Assembly: GCA_025464695.1 (NCBI GenBank)
Contig: JAODNQ010000212.1
Location: 1 to 20,053 of the forward strand
DNA: 20,053 nucleotides
Direction: 5' to 3'
Source: Frankiales bacterium
Lineage (GTDB): Bacteria > Actinomycetota > Actinomycetes > Mycobacteriales > SCTD01
The notes beneath the pieces were generated by a model, which made no database searches, was not told the DNA's origin, and was given only the letters and a program-made list of their open reading frames with translations. Shown here piece after piece: positions 12,948 through 20,053 of this stretch. The position numbers and the translations under genes were made by a program. Each line of letters begins with the position of its first letter. The first letter of the stretch is position 1.

Positions 12948-14308
12948 TGGACGGACGTCGCGTGACGGCGCTGCTCGTCGGGGCCGGGCTCGCCCTCGGG
13001 CCTGCCGCGCTGTTGGCGCCGGCCGCCTACGCGGACGGCACCATCACGACGCCCGGAGCGGGCACCGCCTTCATGGACGACACCACCGTGCGGGTGGAGG
13101 CGCGGGTCGACGCGCGTACCGCCGCCAGCACCATGCAGCTCGTCGAGCCGGGCGGCACCGTCCACACGGTCGACACGACGGGGCAGAGCCTGCAGGCGCA
13201 GACCATGTCCTTCGGGCTGGACACCTCCTGCCCCGACTACCCGGGCCTGACGTGCTCCGGCCGGCGGCCCGCCCCGAACGGCACCTGGACCGTGCGCCTC
13301 ACCGGCGGCGCCACCGACACCCGCACCTTCTCCCTGCGCATCGGCCCCCAGGCCCCGCAGGCCGTGACGGCGTCGGCCACGAGCCCCCGCACCGTCGCCG
13401 TGACCTGGGACCGCGGCCCGGAGAGCGACCTCACGGGCTACACGGTCGTGGACGGCGACGGCGCGAAGCTGGCCGACGGCGACGAGGTCTGCGCAGGGGG
13501 GACCTGCCGCACCACGATCACCTACGACACCGACGGCCCTCGCACCGAGGCCCTGGCTGTCCGTGCTGCGCGGGCCTGCCCGGACTGCGCCGCCCCGCTG
13601 ACCGCGACGTCCGGTGTCGTGCGGGTCGCCCGGCCCGGCCCCCCGCCCGCCCCGCGTCCCGAGCCCACGACCGGCGGAGACGGCGGCGGCACGACCGGTG
13701 GCGGGACGACGGACGGCGGCACCACCGGTGGGGCCGACGGCGGCAGCACCGGCGGCACGGCCAGCCCCGCCCCGGGCGGCACTCCGGCCGGCACGAGCAC
13801 GGGCGGGGCCGGCGGGACCACAGGCGGCACGACAGGGGCGGGCCCGGGCGGGACGCCGACCAGCATCGCGAGCCCCGGTGCGAGCCCGGCAGCCGGCGCG
13901 GGCACGATCACGGGCGGGGCACCCGGCAGCGCGACCACGGGTGCGGAGGTGCCGCTGGCCTCGACGCCTGCCCAGGCCGCGAACGACTTCGCGCTGACCT
14001 TCAAGGCGTTCGGGCCGAAGCTCGGCCTGCCGAAGCTGCCGCCACTGCCGGCCGCCGGTGTCGCTCTCCCGGACGTGGCCACCACCCTGCCCGACGGCAC
14101 CTTCGACCCGAACCTGCCGTTCGGGCAGAAGGAGGTCACGGAGAAGGTCCCCACGACCGCCAGCGGGCCGGTCGCGCGGGTCGGGGACGCGGTGTCCGCG
14201 GTCGTCGACCAGGACCGGCTGCTGCGCAGCGTCGCCGGTGCCCTGGTCCTCCTGCTGGCCGGTGCGCACGTGCGCCGCTTCCTGGCGCAGAGCCCGACTG
14301 ACGTGTAG
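12947..14308 (+). CDS. Secreted Thr/Gly-rich surface protein with FnIII-like domain and C-terminal anchor
   Basis: This 453-aa exported protein has a signal peptide at residues 1-29 (VTALLVGAGLALGPAALLAP, cleavage near AYA-D), a beta-rich domain (30-132) with a cysteine pair near 95-103, a fibronectin-III-like domain (134-208: PQAVTASATSPRTVAVTWDR, LTGYTVVD) and a Thr/Gly/Pro/Ser-rich stalk (228-335). A second globular part (345-410) and a C-terminal hydrophobic segment (426-441) followed by HVRRF complete it. Coupling to the sortase suggests it is a sortase substrate, yet no LPxTG or LAxTG precedes the hydrophobic segment; the nearest is LASTP at 337-341, far upstream. It may instead stay membrane-anchored. 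Function is unknown; it is probably an adhesin or wall-spanning protein. Confidence 0.85.
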   Translation: MDGRRVTALLVGAGLALGPAALLAPAAYADGTITTPGAGTAFMDDTTVRVEARVDARTAASTMQLVEPGGTVHTVDTTGQSLQAQTMSFGLDTSCPDYPGLTCSGRRPAPNGTWTVRLTGGATDTRTFSLRIGPQAPQAVTASATSPRTVAVTWDRGPESDLTGYTVVDGDGAKLADGDEVCAGGTCRTTITYDTDGPRTEALAVRAARACPDCAAPLTATSGVVRVARPGPPPAPRPEPTTGGDGGGTTGGGTTDGGTTGGADGGSTGGTASPAPGGTPAGTSTGGAGGTTGGTTGAGPGGTPTSIASPGASPAAGAGTITGGAPGSATTGAEVPLASTPAQAANDFALTFKAFGPKLGLPKLPPLPAAGVALPDVATTLPDGTFDPNLPFGQKEVTEKVPTTASGPVARVGDAVSAVVDQDRLLRSVAGALVLLLAGAHVRRFLAQSPTDV

Positions 14309-14651
14309 TCCGACGGGCCCGGCGCCGCTCGGACCCGACAGCGACACCCGGACACCCGGACAGCGGCCCGACGGCCCGACCGGACAGCCAGCCGGCACGA
14401 CCGGTCCGGACCAGCCCGACGGGGGCCGCACCGACCCGACGGGGCCGAACCGGCACGACGGGACCGAACCGGCACGACCGGTCCGAACCAGCCCGACGGG
14501 GCCGAACCAGCCCGACGGCCGAACCAGCCCGACCGGGCCGAACCAGCCGGACGGGCCGAACCAGCCCGACGGGCCGACCCGGCCCGACCGGGCCGAACCA
14601 GCCCGACGGGCAACCGGCCGGCCCGACCCCGCCCGGCGGTGCCCGGACCGC
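14309..14651. other. Gene-free region filled by a minisatellite
   Basis: No gene is supported between the surface-protein stop and the converging lapA-like gene. Most of the interval is the 18-bp tandem repeat at 14405-14610; the flanks are similar low-complexity CCCGAC/CGGCCC sequence. Long frames cross it on both strands only because the repeat unit contains no stop codons. Confidence 0.75.
14405..14610. repeat. 18-bp tandem repeat (minisatellite)
   Basis: About eleven copies of a 17-20-bp unit related to CCGAACCAGCCCGACGGG lie head to tail. Seven are close copies (starting at 14483, 14502, 14519, 14538, 14556, 14574 and 14593) and about four are degenerate at the left end. The units sit between two converging genes. 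There is no spacer diversity, so this is not a CRISPR. Copy number should vary between strains. Confidence 0.85.
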
Positions 14652-15044
14652 CTACCGCCCGAAGACCCCGCGCTTCGGCGCGACCTGCTCGTCCGCCGGG
14701 TACGTCGCCGTCCCCGTGCTCCCCGCGCTCCGGCTCTGCTCGAGCTCGGCGGCCAGCCGTGCGTTCTCCTCGGCCAGCGTCTCGGCCTCGCCGCGCACCG
14801 ACCGGACCTCGCGCTTGGCCTCGACCCGCTTGTGCCGACGCCGGATGCCGCCGCCCAGGAACAGGGTCAGCCCGAGCATGGCGACCGCCCCGGTGACCAC
14901 CCCGACTAGGAAGAGCCCGCCGAGCGACACGTTCGACAGGGTCACCCCGAACGCCGCGGCGTTGGCGGGGTCGGTGTTGCTGAAGACGATGCCGAGCGTG
15001 AGCAGCGCCGCGAGGACGAGCAGGACGAGGCCGAGGGCGACCAT
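14652..15044 (-). CDS. LapA-domain (DUF1049-like) membrane protein with coiled coil
   Basis: The 130-aa product starts at the ATG at 15044 with TGGAG eight bases upstream. It has two membrane helices (about residues 2-22 and 43-64) separated by VFSNTDPANAAAFGVTLSNV, the typical pattern of LapA/DUF1049 proteins. RRRHKR follows, then a charged coiled coil (about 72-105: AETLAEENARLAAELEQS) and a flexible C-terminus. In E. coli LapA-type proteins are linked to LPS assembly, but in actinobacteria the role of this domain is unknown. It follows the helicase gene on the same strand with a 36-bp gap, so the two may be co-transcribed. Confidence 0.8.
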   Translation of the reverse strand: MVALGLVLLVLAALLTLGIVFSNTDPANAAAFGVTLSNVSLGGLFLVGVVTGAVAMLGLTLFLGGGIRRRHKRVEAKREVRSVRGEAETLAEENARLAAELEQSRSAGSTGTATYPADEQVAPKRGVFGR

Positions 15045-15080
15045 GCGGGGCTCCAGGGGTCAGGGAGTGGTGAGCAGCCC

Positions 15081-17393
15081 TTACCCGGCGGACACCTCGT
15101 CCAGACCGCTGGCCAGCACGACGTCGAGCAGCCGGACGGCACCGGCCTTGTCGAGCGGCTCGTTGCCGTTGCCGCACTTGGGCGACTGGACGCACGACGG
15201 GCACCCCGACGCGCACTCGCAGGAGGCGATCGCGTCGCGGGTCGCGCGCAGCCAGGCCGCCCCGCGCTCGTAGCCCCGCTCCGCGAAGCCCGCCCCGCCG
15301 GGGTGGCCGTCGTAGACGAAGACCGTGGCCTGGCCGGTGTCCTCGTGCAGGGCCGTCGAGACGCCGCCGATGTCCCAGCGGTCGCAGGTGGCGAACAGCG
15401 GCAGCAGACCGATGGCGGCGTGCTCGGCGGCGTGCGCCGCGCCAGGGACGTCGGTCCAGCCCAGCCCGGCCGCCTCCAGGAGCTCGGTCGTCACCGTGTA
15501 GACGACGGCCCGGGTGCGCAGCTGCCGGGCCGGCAGGTCGAGCGGCTCCTCGCCCAGCACCTCGCCCGACCCGACCCGCTTCTTGAGGAACGACACGACC
15601 TGGTGCGTGACGTCGACGGTGCAGAACGACAGCCGGACGCCGTCGAGCTGCCGTGCCCGCAGCTCCTCGACGACCCGGATGTCGGTGACGTCGCGCGCCG
15701 ACGTCGAGTGGTCGGGGTCGTCGCGGTGCACGAGGGCCACGGACTCGTCGAGGTCGAGCCGGTCGACGACGTACGTCTCGCCCTGGTGCAGGTAGACGGC
15801 CCCGGTGTGGGCCTGGCTGTGGGAGGCGTCGTGGTCGACGGTGCCGAGCAGCCGGCCGGTCCCCGCCTCGACGAGCCGGACGGGCGGGCCGCCGCCGCCG
15901 CGCAGGTCGGCCTCCGGGCGGTCGCGCGACGTCCAGAACCACCCCTGGGCGCGCGACCGGAGCAGACCGCGCCGCACGAGGTCGTTCAGGACGAGCCGCA
16001 CGTCGTCGGGCGACCCGAACAGCGGCAGGTCGGCCTCGGTGAGCGGCAGCTCGGAGGCGGCGCAGCACAGGTGCGGGCCGAGGACGTAGGGGTTCGAGGG
16101 GTCCAGCACGGTCGCCTCCACCGGGCGCCCGAACAGCGCCTCGGGGTGGTGGACGAGGTAGGTGTCGAGCGGGTCGTCGCGTGCGACGAAGACCGCCAGC
16201 GCCCCCTGCCCGGCCCGTCCCGCGCGGCCCGCCTGCTGCCACACCGACGCCACGGTGCCGGGCCAGCCGGTCAGGACGACGGCGTCGAGCCCGGCGACGT
16301 CGACCCCGAGCTCGAGCGCGTTGGTGGCGGCGACGCCGAGCAGGTCGCCGCTCTGCAGCCGCCGCTCGAGCTCGCGCCGCTCCTCGGGCAGGTAGCCCGC
16401 CCGATACGCCGCGACCCGCCCGACCAGCTCCGGCTCGACCTCCCCCAGCGCGCGCCGCGCCGTCAGCGCCACCGACTCCGCGCCCCGACGCGAGCGGACG
16501 AAGGCGATCGTGCGGGCCCCCTCGACGACGAGGTCGGCCAGCAGGTCGCCGGTCTCCGCGGTCGCGGCCCGCCGCACTGGCGCGCCGTTCTCCCCGCCGT
16601 AGTCCGGCATCAGCGGCGGCTCCCAGAGCGCGAACTCCGTCGTGCCGCGCGGTGACGCGTCCTCGCTGACGGCCTCGACCGGCAGCCCGACCAGCCGCGA
16701 CGCGGACGCCGCCGGGTCGCTCGACGTCGCCGAGGCGAGCACGAAGACGGGGGAGGAGCCGTAGCGGGCGCAGACCCGGCGGAGGCGCCGAAGGACCTGG
16801 GCCACGTGGCTGCCGAAGACCCCCCGGTAGGTGTGGCACTCGTCGACGACGACGTAGCGCAGGCCGCGCAGGAAGGACGCGAAGTCGCTGTGCCGGGGCA
16901 GCACGCCGCGGCTGACCATGTCGGGGTTCGTGAGCACGAGCCGCCCGTGCCGCCGCACCCAGTCGCGCTCCTCGCGGGGGGTGTCGCCGTCGTACGTCGC
17001 GGCCCGCACCGCCATGAGGTTCAGCGCCCGGACGGCGCGCAGCTGGTCGGTGGCGAGCGCCTTGGTGGGGGCGAGGTAGAGCGTGGTGGCGCGGTCGTCG
17101 GTGAGCATCGACGACAGCACCGGGAGCAGGTAGGCGAGCGACTTCCCGCTGGCCGTGCCGGTGGAGACGACGACCGACTGGCCGCCCCAGGCCAGCTCGG
17201 CCGCCCGTGCCTGGTGCTCCCACGGTGCGGGGACCCCGGCGAGGGCGAGCCGGTCGACGAGCAGCGACGGCACCCAGGAGGGCCACGGCGCCGTCCGGCC
17301 CTCGCGCGCCGGCACGTGCTCGACGTGGGTGATCCGGTCGGCCCGGGTGGGGTCGAGGAGGAGCCGGTCGAGCAGGCTGCGGGGCGCGGTCAC
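15081..17393 (-). CDS. DECH-box helicase with DUF1998 domain (MrfA/YprA-like)
   Basis: This 770-aa superfamily 2 helicase starts at GTG 17393. It shows WEHQ (Q-motif region, about 58-61), Walker A STGTASGKS (77-85), APTKALA (Ia), LTNPD, the DECH box in VVVDECHTYR (184-187), LASATS (motif III), NALELGVDVAGLD (motif V) and QQAGRAGRAGQG (motif VI). The C-terminus has the DUF1998-type region ending in a cysteine cluster, CECASGCPSCVQSPKCG. This matches B. subtilis MrfA (YprA), a helicase for repair of mitomycin-type DNA damage, and the actinobacterial helicase/secretion-neighbourhood DECH helicase found beside Tad genes. Here it lies on the opposite strand to the Tad genes, separated by the sortase module. 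Why it accompanies Tad loci is not known. Confidence 0.93.
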   Translation of the reverse strand: MTAPRSLLDRLLLDPTRADRITHVEHVPAREGRTAPWPSWVPSLLVDRLALAGVPAPWEHQARAAELAWGGQSVVVSTGTASGKSLAYLLPVLSSMLTDDRATTLYLAPTKALATDQLRAVRALNLMAVRAATYDGDTPREERDWVRRHGRLVLTNPDMVSRGVLPRHSDFASFLRGLRYVVVDECHTYRGVFGSHVAQVLRRLRRVCARYGSSPVFVLASATSSDPAASASRLVGLPVEAVSEDASPRGTTEFALWEPPLMPDYGGENGAPVRRAATAETGDLLADLVVEGARTIAFVRSRRGAESVALTARRALGEVEPELVGRVAAYRAGYLPEERRELERRLQSGDLLGVAATNALELGVDVAGLDAVVLTGWPGTVASVWQQAGRAGRAGQGALAVFVARDDPLDTYLVHHPEALFGRPVEATVLDPSNPYVLGPHLCCAASELPLTEADLPLFGSPDDVRLVLNDLVRRGLLRSRAQGWFWTSRDRPEADLRGGGGPPVRLVEAGTGRLLGTVDHDASHSQAHTGAVYLHQGETYVVDRLDLDESVALVHRDDPDHSTSARDVTDIRVVEELRARQLDGVRLSFCTVDVTHQVVSFLKKRVGSGEVLGEEPLDLPARQLRTRAVVYTVTTELLEAAGLGWTDVPGAAHAAEHAAIGLLPLFATCDRWDIGGVSTALHEDTGQATVFVYDGHPGGAGFAERGYERGAAWLRATRDAIASCECASGCPSCVQSPKCGNGNEPLDKAGAVRLLDVVLASGLDEVSAG

Positions 17394-17431
17394 GGGTCTC
17401 CAGTGTCACCCACCGGCGCGGGGCGGGCCGC

Positions 17432-18007
17432 TCAGGCGCCGGCGACCTGGAAGGCCGCGACCTCCGTCACGAGCCCGGACCGGACGGTGATCTCCCACAC
17501 GCGGTACTCCGGCGGGGTGTCGACGTTGGCCTGGGCGCCGAGCAGGTCGACCAGCTGCGAGGGCCGGTAGGGGTCGGGGAGGCCGCCCTCGTTCTGCACC
17601 TCGACCCGCGCGCCGGGGGCGAACCGCACGGTGCGCAGGCGGGCGTTGACGTTGCTGAAGCACGCGGCGGTCTTCACGTCGTACCGCAGGTTGTCGTCGC
17701 CCTCGACGGCGAAGCAGCGCTTCTCGTCGTAGGTGACCTTGTCGTAGGTGAACCCCTCCGCCGTCGCCGACGTGATCTTCCCGTAGACGACGCCCTCGTC
17801 GGTGGTCGACGCCTCGGGCACACCGGCCGGCCGCGGGGACCGGGAGGCGGACGGCGCGGCGGAAGCCGGGACCGCCGAGGAGGTGGGCGACGCGGCGGCC
17901 GCGGAGGCGGTCGACACCGGGTCCAGCGCCGCGGGGGCGGGGTCGTCGCTGCAGGCGGCCAGGGGCAGGGCGACCGCGAGCAGGGCGAGAGCGAGGCGAG
18001 CGCGCAC
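17432..18007 (-). CDS. Predicted lipoprotein
   Basis: The 191-aa product starts at GTG 18007 with GGAG seven bases upstream. It has a lipoprotein signal peptide, [20 protein letters not shown], with lipobox LAAC and the lipidated Cys19, followed by a Ala/Ser/Pro-rich linker (about 20-65). A folded domain (about 70-190) carries [23 protein letters not shown] and [19 protein letters not shown] with two cysteines that could pair. It would sit on the outer face of the membrane. I do not recognise a functional family. It lies upstream of the helicase on the same strand and 185 bp from the divergent STAS gene. Confidence 0.8.
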   Translation of the reverse strand: MRARLALALLAVALPLAACSDDPAPAALDPVSTASAAAASPTSSAVPASAAPSASRSPRPAGVPEASTTDEGVVYGKITSATAEGFTYDKVTYDEKRCFAVEGDDNLRYDVKTAACFSNVNARLRTVRFAPGARVEVQNEGGLPDPYRPSQLVDLLGAQANVDTPPEYRVWEITVRSGLVTEVAAFQVAGA

Positions 18008-18108
18008 AGGGGACTCCAGGGAGGGGGAGGGGCGTGCGGCGTCAGCATGGCCGCTCCCGGCGGGCGCGGGGTCGCGTCGTCCCCAGGGCGAGTGCCCGAG
18101 GCTCGTGC

Positions 18109-18133
18109 GGTTGGATGCAGGAGCGCCGGGTAC
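18109..18133 (+). promoter_or_regulatory. Sigma-B/F-like promoter for the STAS gene
   Basis: GGTTG (18109-18113), 14 bp, and GGGTAC (18128-18133) resemble the GGTTT-N14-16-GGGTAC promoters of alternative sigma factors of the SigB/SigF family in actinobacteria. The -10 lies inside GCGCC-GGGTAC-GGCGC, a short inverted repeat. The start of transcription would be about 50 bp before the gene. Confidence 0.5.
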
Positions 18134-18144
18134 GGCGCCGGGGA

Positions 18145-18161
18145 CCCCCTCGGAGAGGGGG
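18145..18161 (+). promoter_or_regulatory. Leader hairpin before the STAS gene
   Basis: CCCCCT (18145-18150) pairs with AGGGGG (18156-18161) around CGGAG. It lies in the expected leader, about 20 bases before the ribosome binding site, and may stabilise or modulate the transcript. Confidence 0.4.
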
Positions 18162-18192
18162 CTCTCGTTGCCTGTCCTTTGAAGGAGATGTC

Positions 18193-18534
18193 GTGGACCT
18201 GTCCCTGTCGACCCGCACCGAGGGTGACCGCACCGTCGTCGTGGTGGGGGGCGAGATCGACGTCTACACGGCGCCGAAGCTCCGCGAGCAGCTGATCGAC
18301 CTCGTGAGCAGCGGTCAGTACCACCTGGTCGTCGACATGGAGGGCGTCGAGTTCCTCGACTCCACCGGCCTCGGCGTCCTGGTCGGCGGCCTCAAGCGCG
18401 TGCGCGCGCACGAGGGCTCGCTGCGCCTGGTCTGCACGCAGGAGCGCATCCTCAAGATCTTCCGCATCACCGGCCTGACCAAGGTCTTCCCGATCCACGG
18501 CTCGGTCGAGGAGGCCGTGGCCGCGACGGACTAG
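18193..18534 (+). CDS. STAS-domain anti-sigma factor antagonist (BldG/RsbV family)
   Basis: This 113-aa cytoplasmic protein binds an anti-sigma kinase when unphosphorylated and so frees a sigma factor. The STAS fold is clear: [20 protein letters not shown] (15-34), [20 protein letters not shown] with the phosphorylatable Ser57 in DSTGLG, and the C-terminal half with [13 protein letters not shown]. The GTG at 18193 has GAAGGAG five bases upstream (18181-18187). It resembles BldG of Streptomyces. The gene after it encodes an RsbW-like protein, its probable partner. The sigma-B/F-like promoter suggests feedback by the sigma factor it controls. Confidence 0.92.
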   Translation: MDLSLSTRTEGDRTVVVVGGEIDVYTAPKLREQLIDLVSSGQYHLVVDMEGVEFLDSTGLGVLVGGLKRVRAHEGSLRLVCTQERILKIFRITGLTKVFPIHGSVEEAVAATD

Positions 18535-18558
18535 GGCGGACGAGACGGAGACGACGCG

Positions 18559-19002
18559 ATGGCCGTCGTCGAGCTCAGGCTGTCCCCGCTCCCCTCGCAC
18601 GTCCGCACGGCGCGGCTCGTCGTGGTCGCCGCCGCCCGGCGGGCCGGCCTCGACGACGAGCGCGTCGACGAGCTCCGGCTGGCGCTGGGTGAGGCCTGCG
18701 GTCGTGCCGTGAGCCTGCACGCCGCCCACGCCCCGGGCGTGCCCGTCACGGTGCTCGTCCAGGACGACCCCGGCCGTCTGGTGGTGACCGTGGTCGACCG
18801 CGGTCCCGCCGCCGGCCCCCTGCCCGACGACGTCGCGGAGGACCTGCTGGGCGGCCCCGAGGACGACGACGCCGTCGACCCCGACGTCGCCCTCGCCGTC
18901 GTCACCGGGCTGGTCGACGACGTCGCGGTCGAGCCCGGCCCCGACGGCACGTCCGTGCGCATGAGCTGGCCGCTCGCGCGCCGGGGAGCCGGTCTCTCCT
19001 GA
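18559..19002 (+). CDS. RsbW-like ATP-binding protein with degenerate N-box
   Basis: The 147-aa product starts at ATG 18559 with GGAG eight bases upstream, 24 bases after the STAS gene. It has the HATPase fold of anti-sigma kinases: a helix with RVDELRLALGEACGRAVSLH (36-54) at the N-box and VVTVVDRGPAAGP (75-87) at the G1 box. In active RsbW/SpoIIAB proteins the N-box reads E-x-x-x-N; here Glu45 is followed by Arg49 instead of Asn. The G1 glycines are also spaced unusually. Such changes are expected to weaken Mg-ATP binding, so it may bind the STAS partner or a sigma factor without kinase activity. Other actinobacterial proteins of this type probably share the change; I cannot verify this here. 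Confidence 0.82.
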   Translation: MAVVELRLSPLPSHVRTARLVVVAAARRAGLDDERVDELRLALGEACGRAVSLHAAHAPGVPVTVLVQDDPGRLVVTVVDRGPAAGPLPDDVAEDLLGGPEDDDAVDPDVALAVVTGLVDDVAVEPGPDGTSVRMSWPLARRGAGLS

Positions 19003-19069
19003 CGACTCCCCGGGTGTGACGCTTGCCACACCGGCTCCCGTCTGGTCGTCTCTGCCCTGCCGCACCTGA

Positions 19070-19087
19070 CCGGTCCCTCCGGACCGG
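19070..19087 (+). terminator. Hairpin between the STAS/ATPase pair and hppA
   Basis: CCGGTCC (19070-19076) pairs with GGACCGG (19081-19087) around CTCC, 67 bases after the stop. It may end the two-gene operon. The rest of the 207-bp gap should contain the hppA promoter, but I see no clear box. Confidence 0.5.
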
Positions 19088-19209
19088 CAGGGGCGGCGTC
19101 CGGCCACTGCTCGTGAGGGGAGCGCCCGGACCAGGCCCGGTCGGGCACGTGCCCGCCGGTCGACGTGGACGGGCCCGCACGGAGCCCGCCCGTGACCTGG
19201 AGGTCGTGC

Positions 19210-20053
19210 GTGCTCCACCTCTCGTCGTCCCTCACACCGCTCGCCGTCCAGGCTCCGACCCCGAACGGCCAGCTGGCCGACGTCTCGGGCGACGACACGA
19301 ACCTCGTCCGGCTGATCCTCGTGGTGTCCCTGGTGGCACTCGTCTTCGCCGCCGTCTTCGCCCGTGAGGTCCTCGCCGCGGGGCAGGGGACGCCGAAGAT
19401 GATCGAGATCGCGAAGGCGGTGCAGGAGGGCGCGGCCGCCTACCTGCGGCGGCAGTTCCAGACGCTCGCGGTCTTCGCGGCGCTGGTCTTCGCCCTGCTG
19501 TTCCTGCTGCCGGCGGACGACACCCGGGTGCGCGTCGGGCGGCCGATCTTCTTCCTGGTCGGGGCCCTGTTCAGCGCCCTGGTCGGCTTCATCGGCATGA
19601 CGCTCGCGACCCGGACCAACCTGCGGGTGGCGAACGCGGCCAACGAGTCCGGGACGAAGAAGGCGCTGCGGCTGGCCTTCCGGGCCGGCGGCGTCGTCGG
19701 GATGTTCACGGTCGGGCTGGGCCTGCTGGGCGCCACGACCGTCCTGCTGATCTACGGGCGGGACGCACCCCGGGTGCTCGAGGGCTTCGCCTTCGGCGGC
19801 GCGCTGCTCGCCATGTTCATGCGCGTCGGCGGCGGCATCTTCACCAAGGCGGCCGACGTCGGGGCCGACCTCGTGGGCAAGGTCGAGCAGGGCATCCCCG
19901 AGGACGACCCGCGCAACGCCGCCACCATCGCCGACAACGTGGGCGACAACGTCGGCGACTGCGCCGGCATGGCCGCCGACCTGTTCGAGTCGTACGCCGT
20001 CACGCTGGTGGCCGCGCTGATCCTCGGGCAGGTCGCCTTCGGCGAGAAGGGCC
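19210..20053 (+). CDS. hppA: Membrane-bound proton-translocating pyrophosphatase, 5' part
   Basis: The gene runs off the window; 281 codons are seen. The GTG at 19210 has GGAGG six bases upstream (19199-19203). The protein pumps H+ (possibly Na+) across the membrane using pyrophosphate. It shows a first membrane helix (LVRLILVVSLVALVFAAVFA), the conserved EGAAAYLRRQ segment, and the substrate-binding signature GGGIFTKAADVGADLVGKVE then EDDPRN and ADNVGDNVGDCAGMAADLFE with its Mg-binding aspartates. These are diagnostic of HppA. The residue that decides potassium dependence lies beyond the window. The neighbouring sigma-regulator pair may be part of its regulation, but the hairpin between them argues for separate transcription. 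Confidence 0.95.
   Translation, partial: MLHLSSSLTPLAVQAPTPNGQLADVSGDDTNLVRLILVVSLVALVFAAVFAREVLAAGQGTPKMIEIAKAVQEGAAAYLRRQFQTLAVFAALVFALLFLLPADDTRVRVGRPIFFLVGALFSALVGFIGMTLATRTNLRVANAANESGTKKALRLAFRAGGVVGMFTVGLGLLGATTVLLIYGRDAPRVLEGFAFGGALLAMFMRVGGGIFTKAADVGADLVGKVEQGIPEDDPRNAATIADNVGDNVGDCAGMAADLFESYAVTLVAALILGQVAFGEKG

Noticed and set aside
14405..14610. CRISPR array
   Set aside because: The units are contiguous and similar throughout, with no unique spacers and no cas genes nearby; it is a minisatellite.
13522..17409. A 1295-codon minus-strand frame spanning the minisatellite and the helicase
   Set aside because: It is antisense or out of frame to well-supported genes (surface protein, lapA-like, helicase) and stays open because the region is GC-rich and the repeat has no stops.

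Overview
The window is very GC-rich DNA with strong third-position G/C, frequent GTG starts and GGAGG-type ribosome binding sites. It carries a class E sortase, a BldG/RsbV-type STAS protein, a membrane H+-pyrophosphatase and a Tad pilus locus next to a DECH-box helicase. Together these point to the chromosome of a high-GC actinobacterium; the genus cannot be fixed from the sequence.

Layout. Positions 1-183 are the 3' end of a TadC-like (T2SS F) gene. After about 1 kb with no convincing gene comes the 5' half of a small Flp-type pilin gene of the DUF4244 kind (1199-1308). That gene is split by a 9,796-bp integrative element (about 1304-11104), and its 3' half resumes at 11100-11219. Removing the element and joining the halves at a shared GGGAC restores one uninterrupted 74-codon reading frame. 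The rest of the Tad locus follows: a TadE-like gene (11285-11668) and a TadG/Rv3654c-like gene (11665-12039).

The element begins with a large serine integrase, its start codon about 30 bp inside attL, and a 203-residue zinc-ribbon-like protein. A tightly coupled replication cassette follows: a 71-aa helical protein, a 38-aa micro-ORF, a 918-aa primase/DUF3987 protein, a 58-aa protein and an 82-aa protein. Next come a divergent xre-type repressor with a small partner, small membrane proteins, a second and smaller serine recombinase with a promoter buried in a large inverted repeat, and a small HTH protein. No capsid, portal, terminase, relaxase or FtsK/TraB gene is visible, so it looks like a satellite-type or cryptic integrative element that replicates but would need help to move.

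Downstream of the Tad genes lie a class E sortase and a coupled secreted, Thr/Gly-rich, C-terminally anchored surface protein (12246-14308). An 18-bp minisatellite follows (14405-14610). On the minus strand are a LapA-like membrane protein, a DECH-box/DUF1998 helicase (MrfA/YprA type) and a lipoprotein. On the plus strand are a STAS anti-sigma antagonist with a sigma-B/F-like promoter, a degenerate RsbW-like ATP-binding protein, and the start of hppA, which runs off the window.

The main discovery candidate is the insertion into the pilin gene. It should inactivate the pilin while integrated and restore it exactly on excision, so the element may act as a reversible switch on the Tad pilus. That last step is inference.
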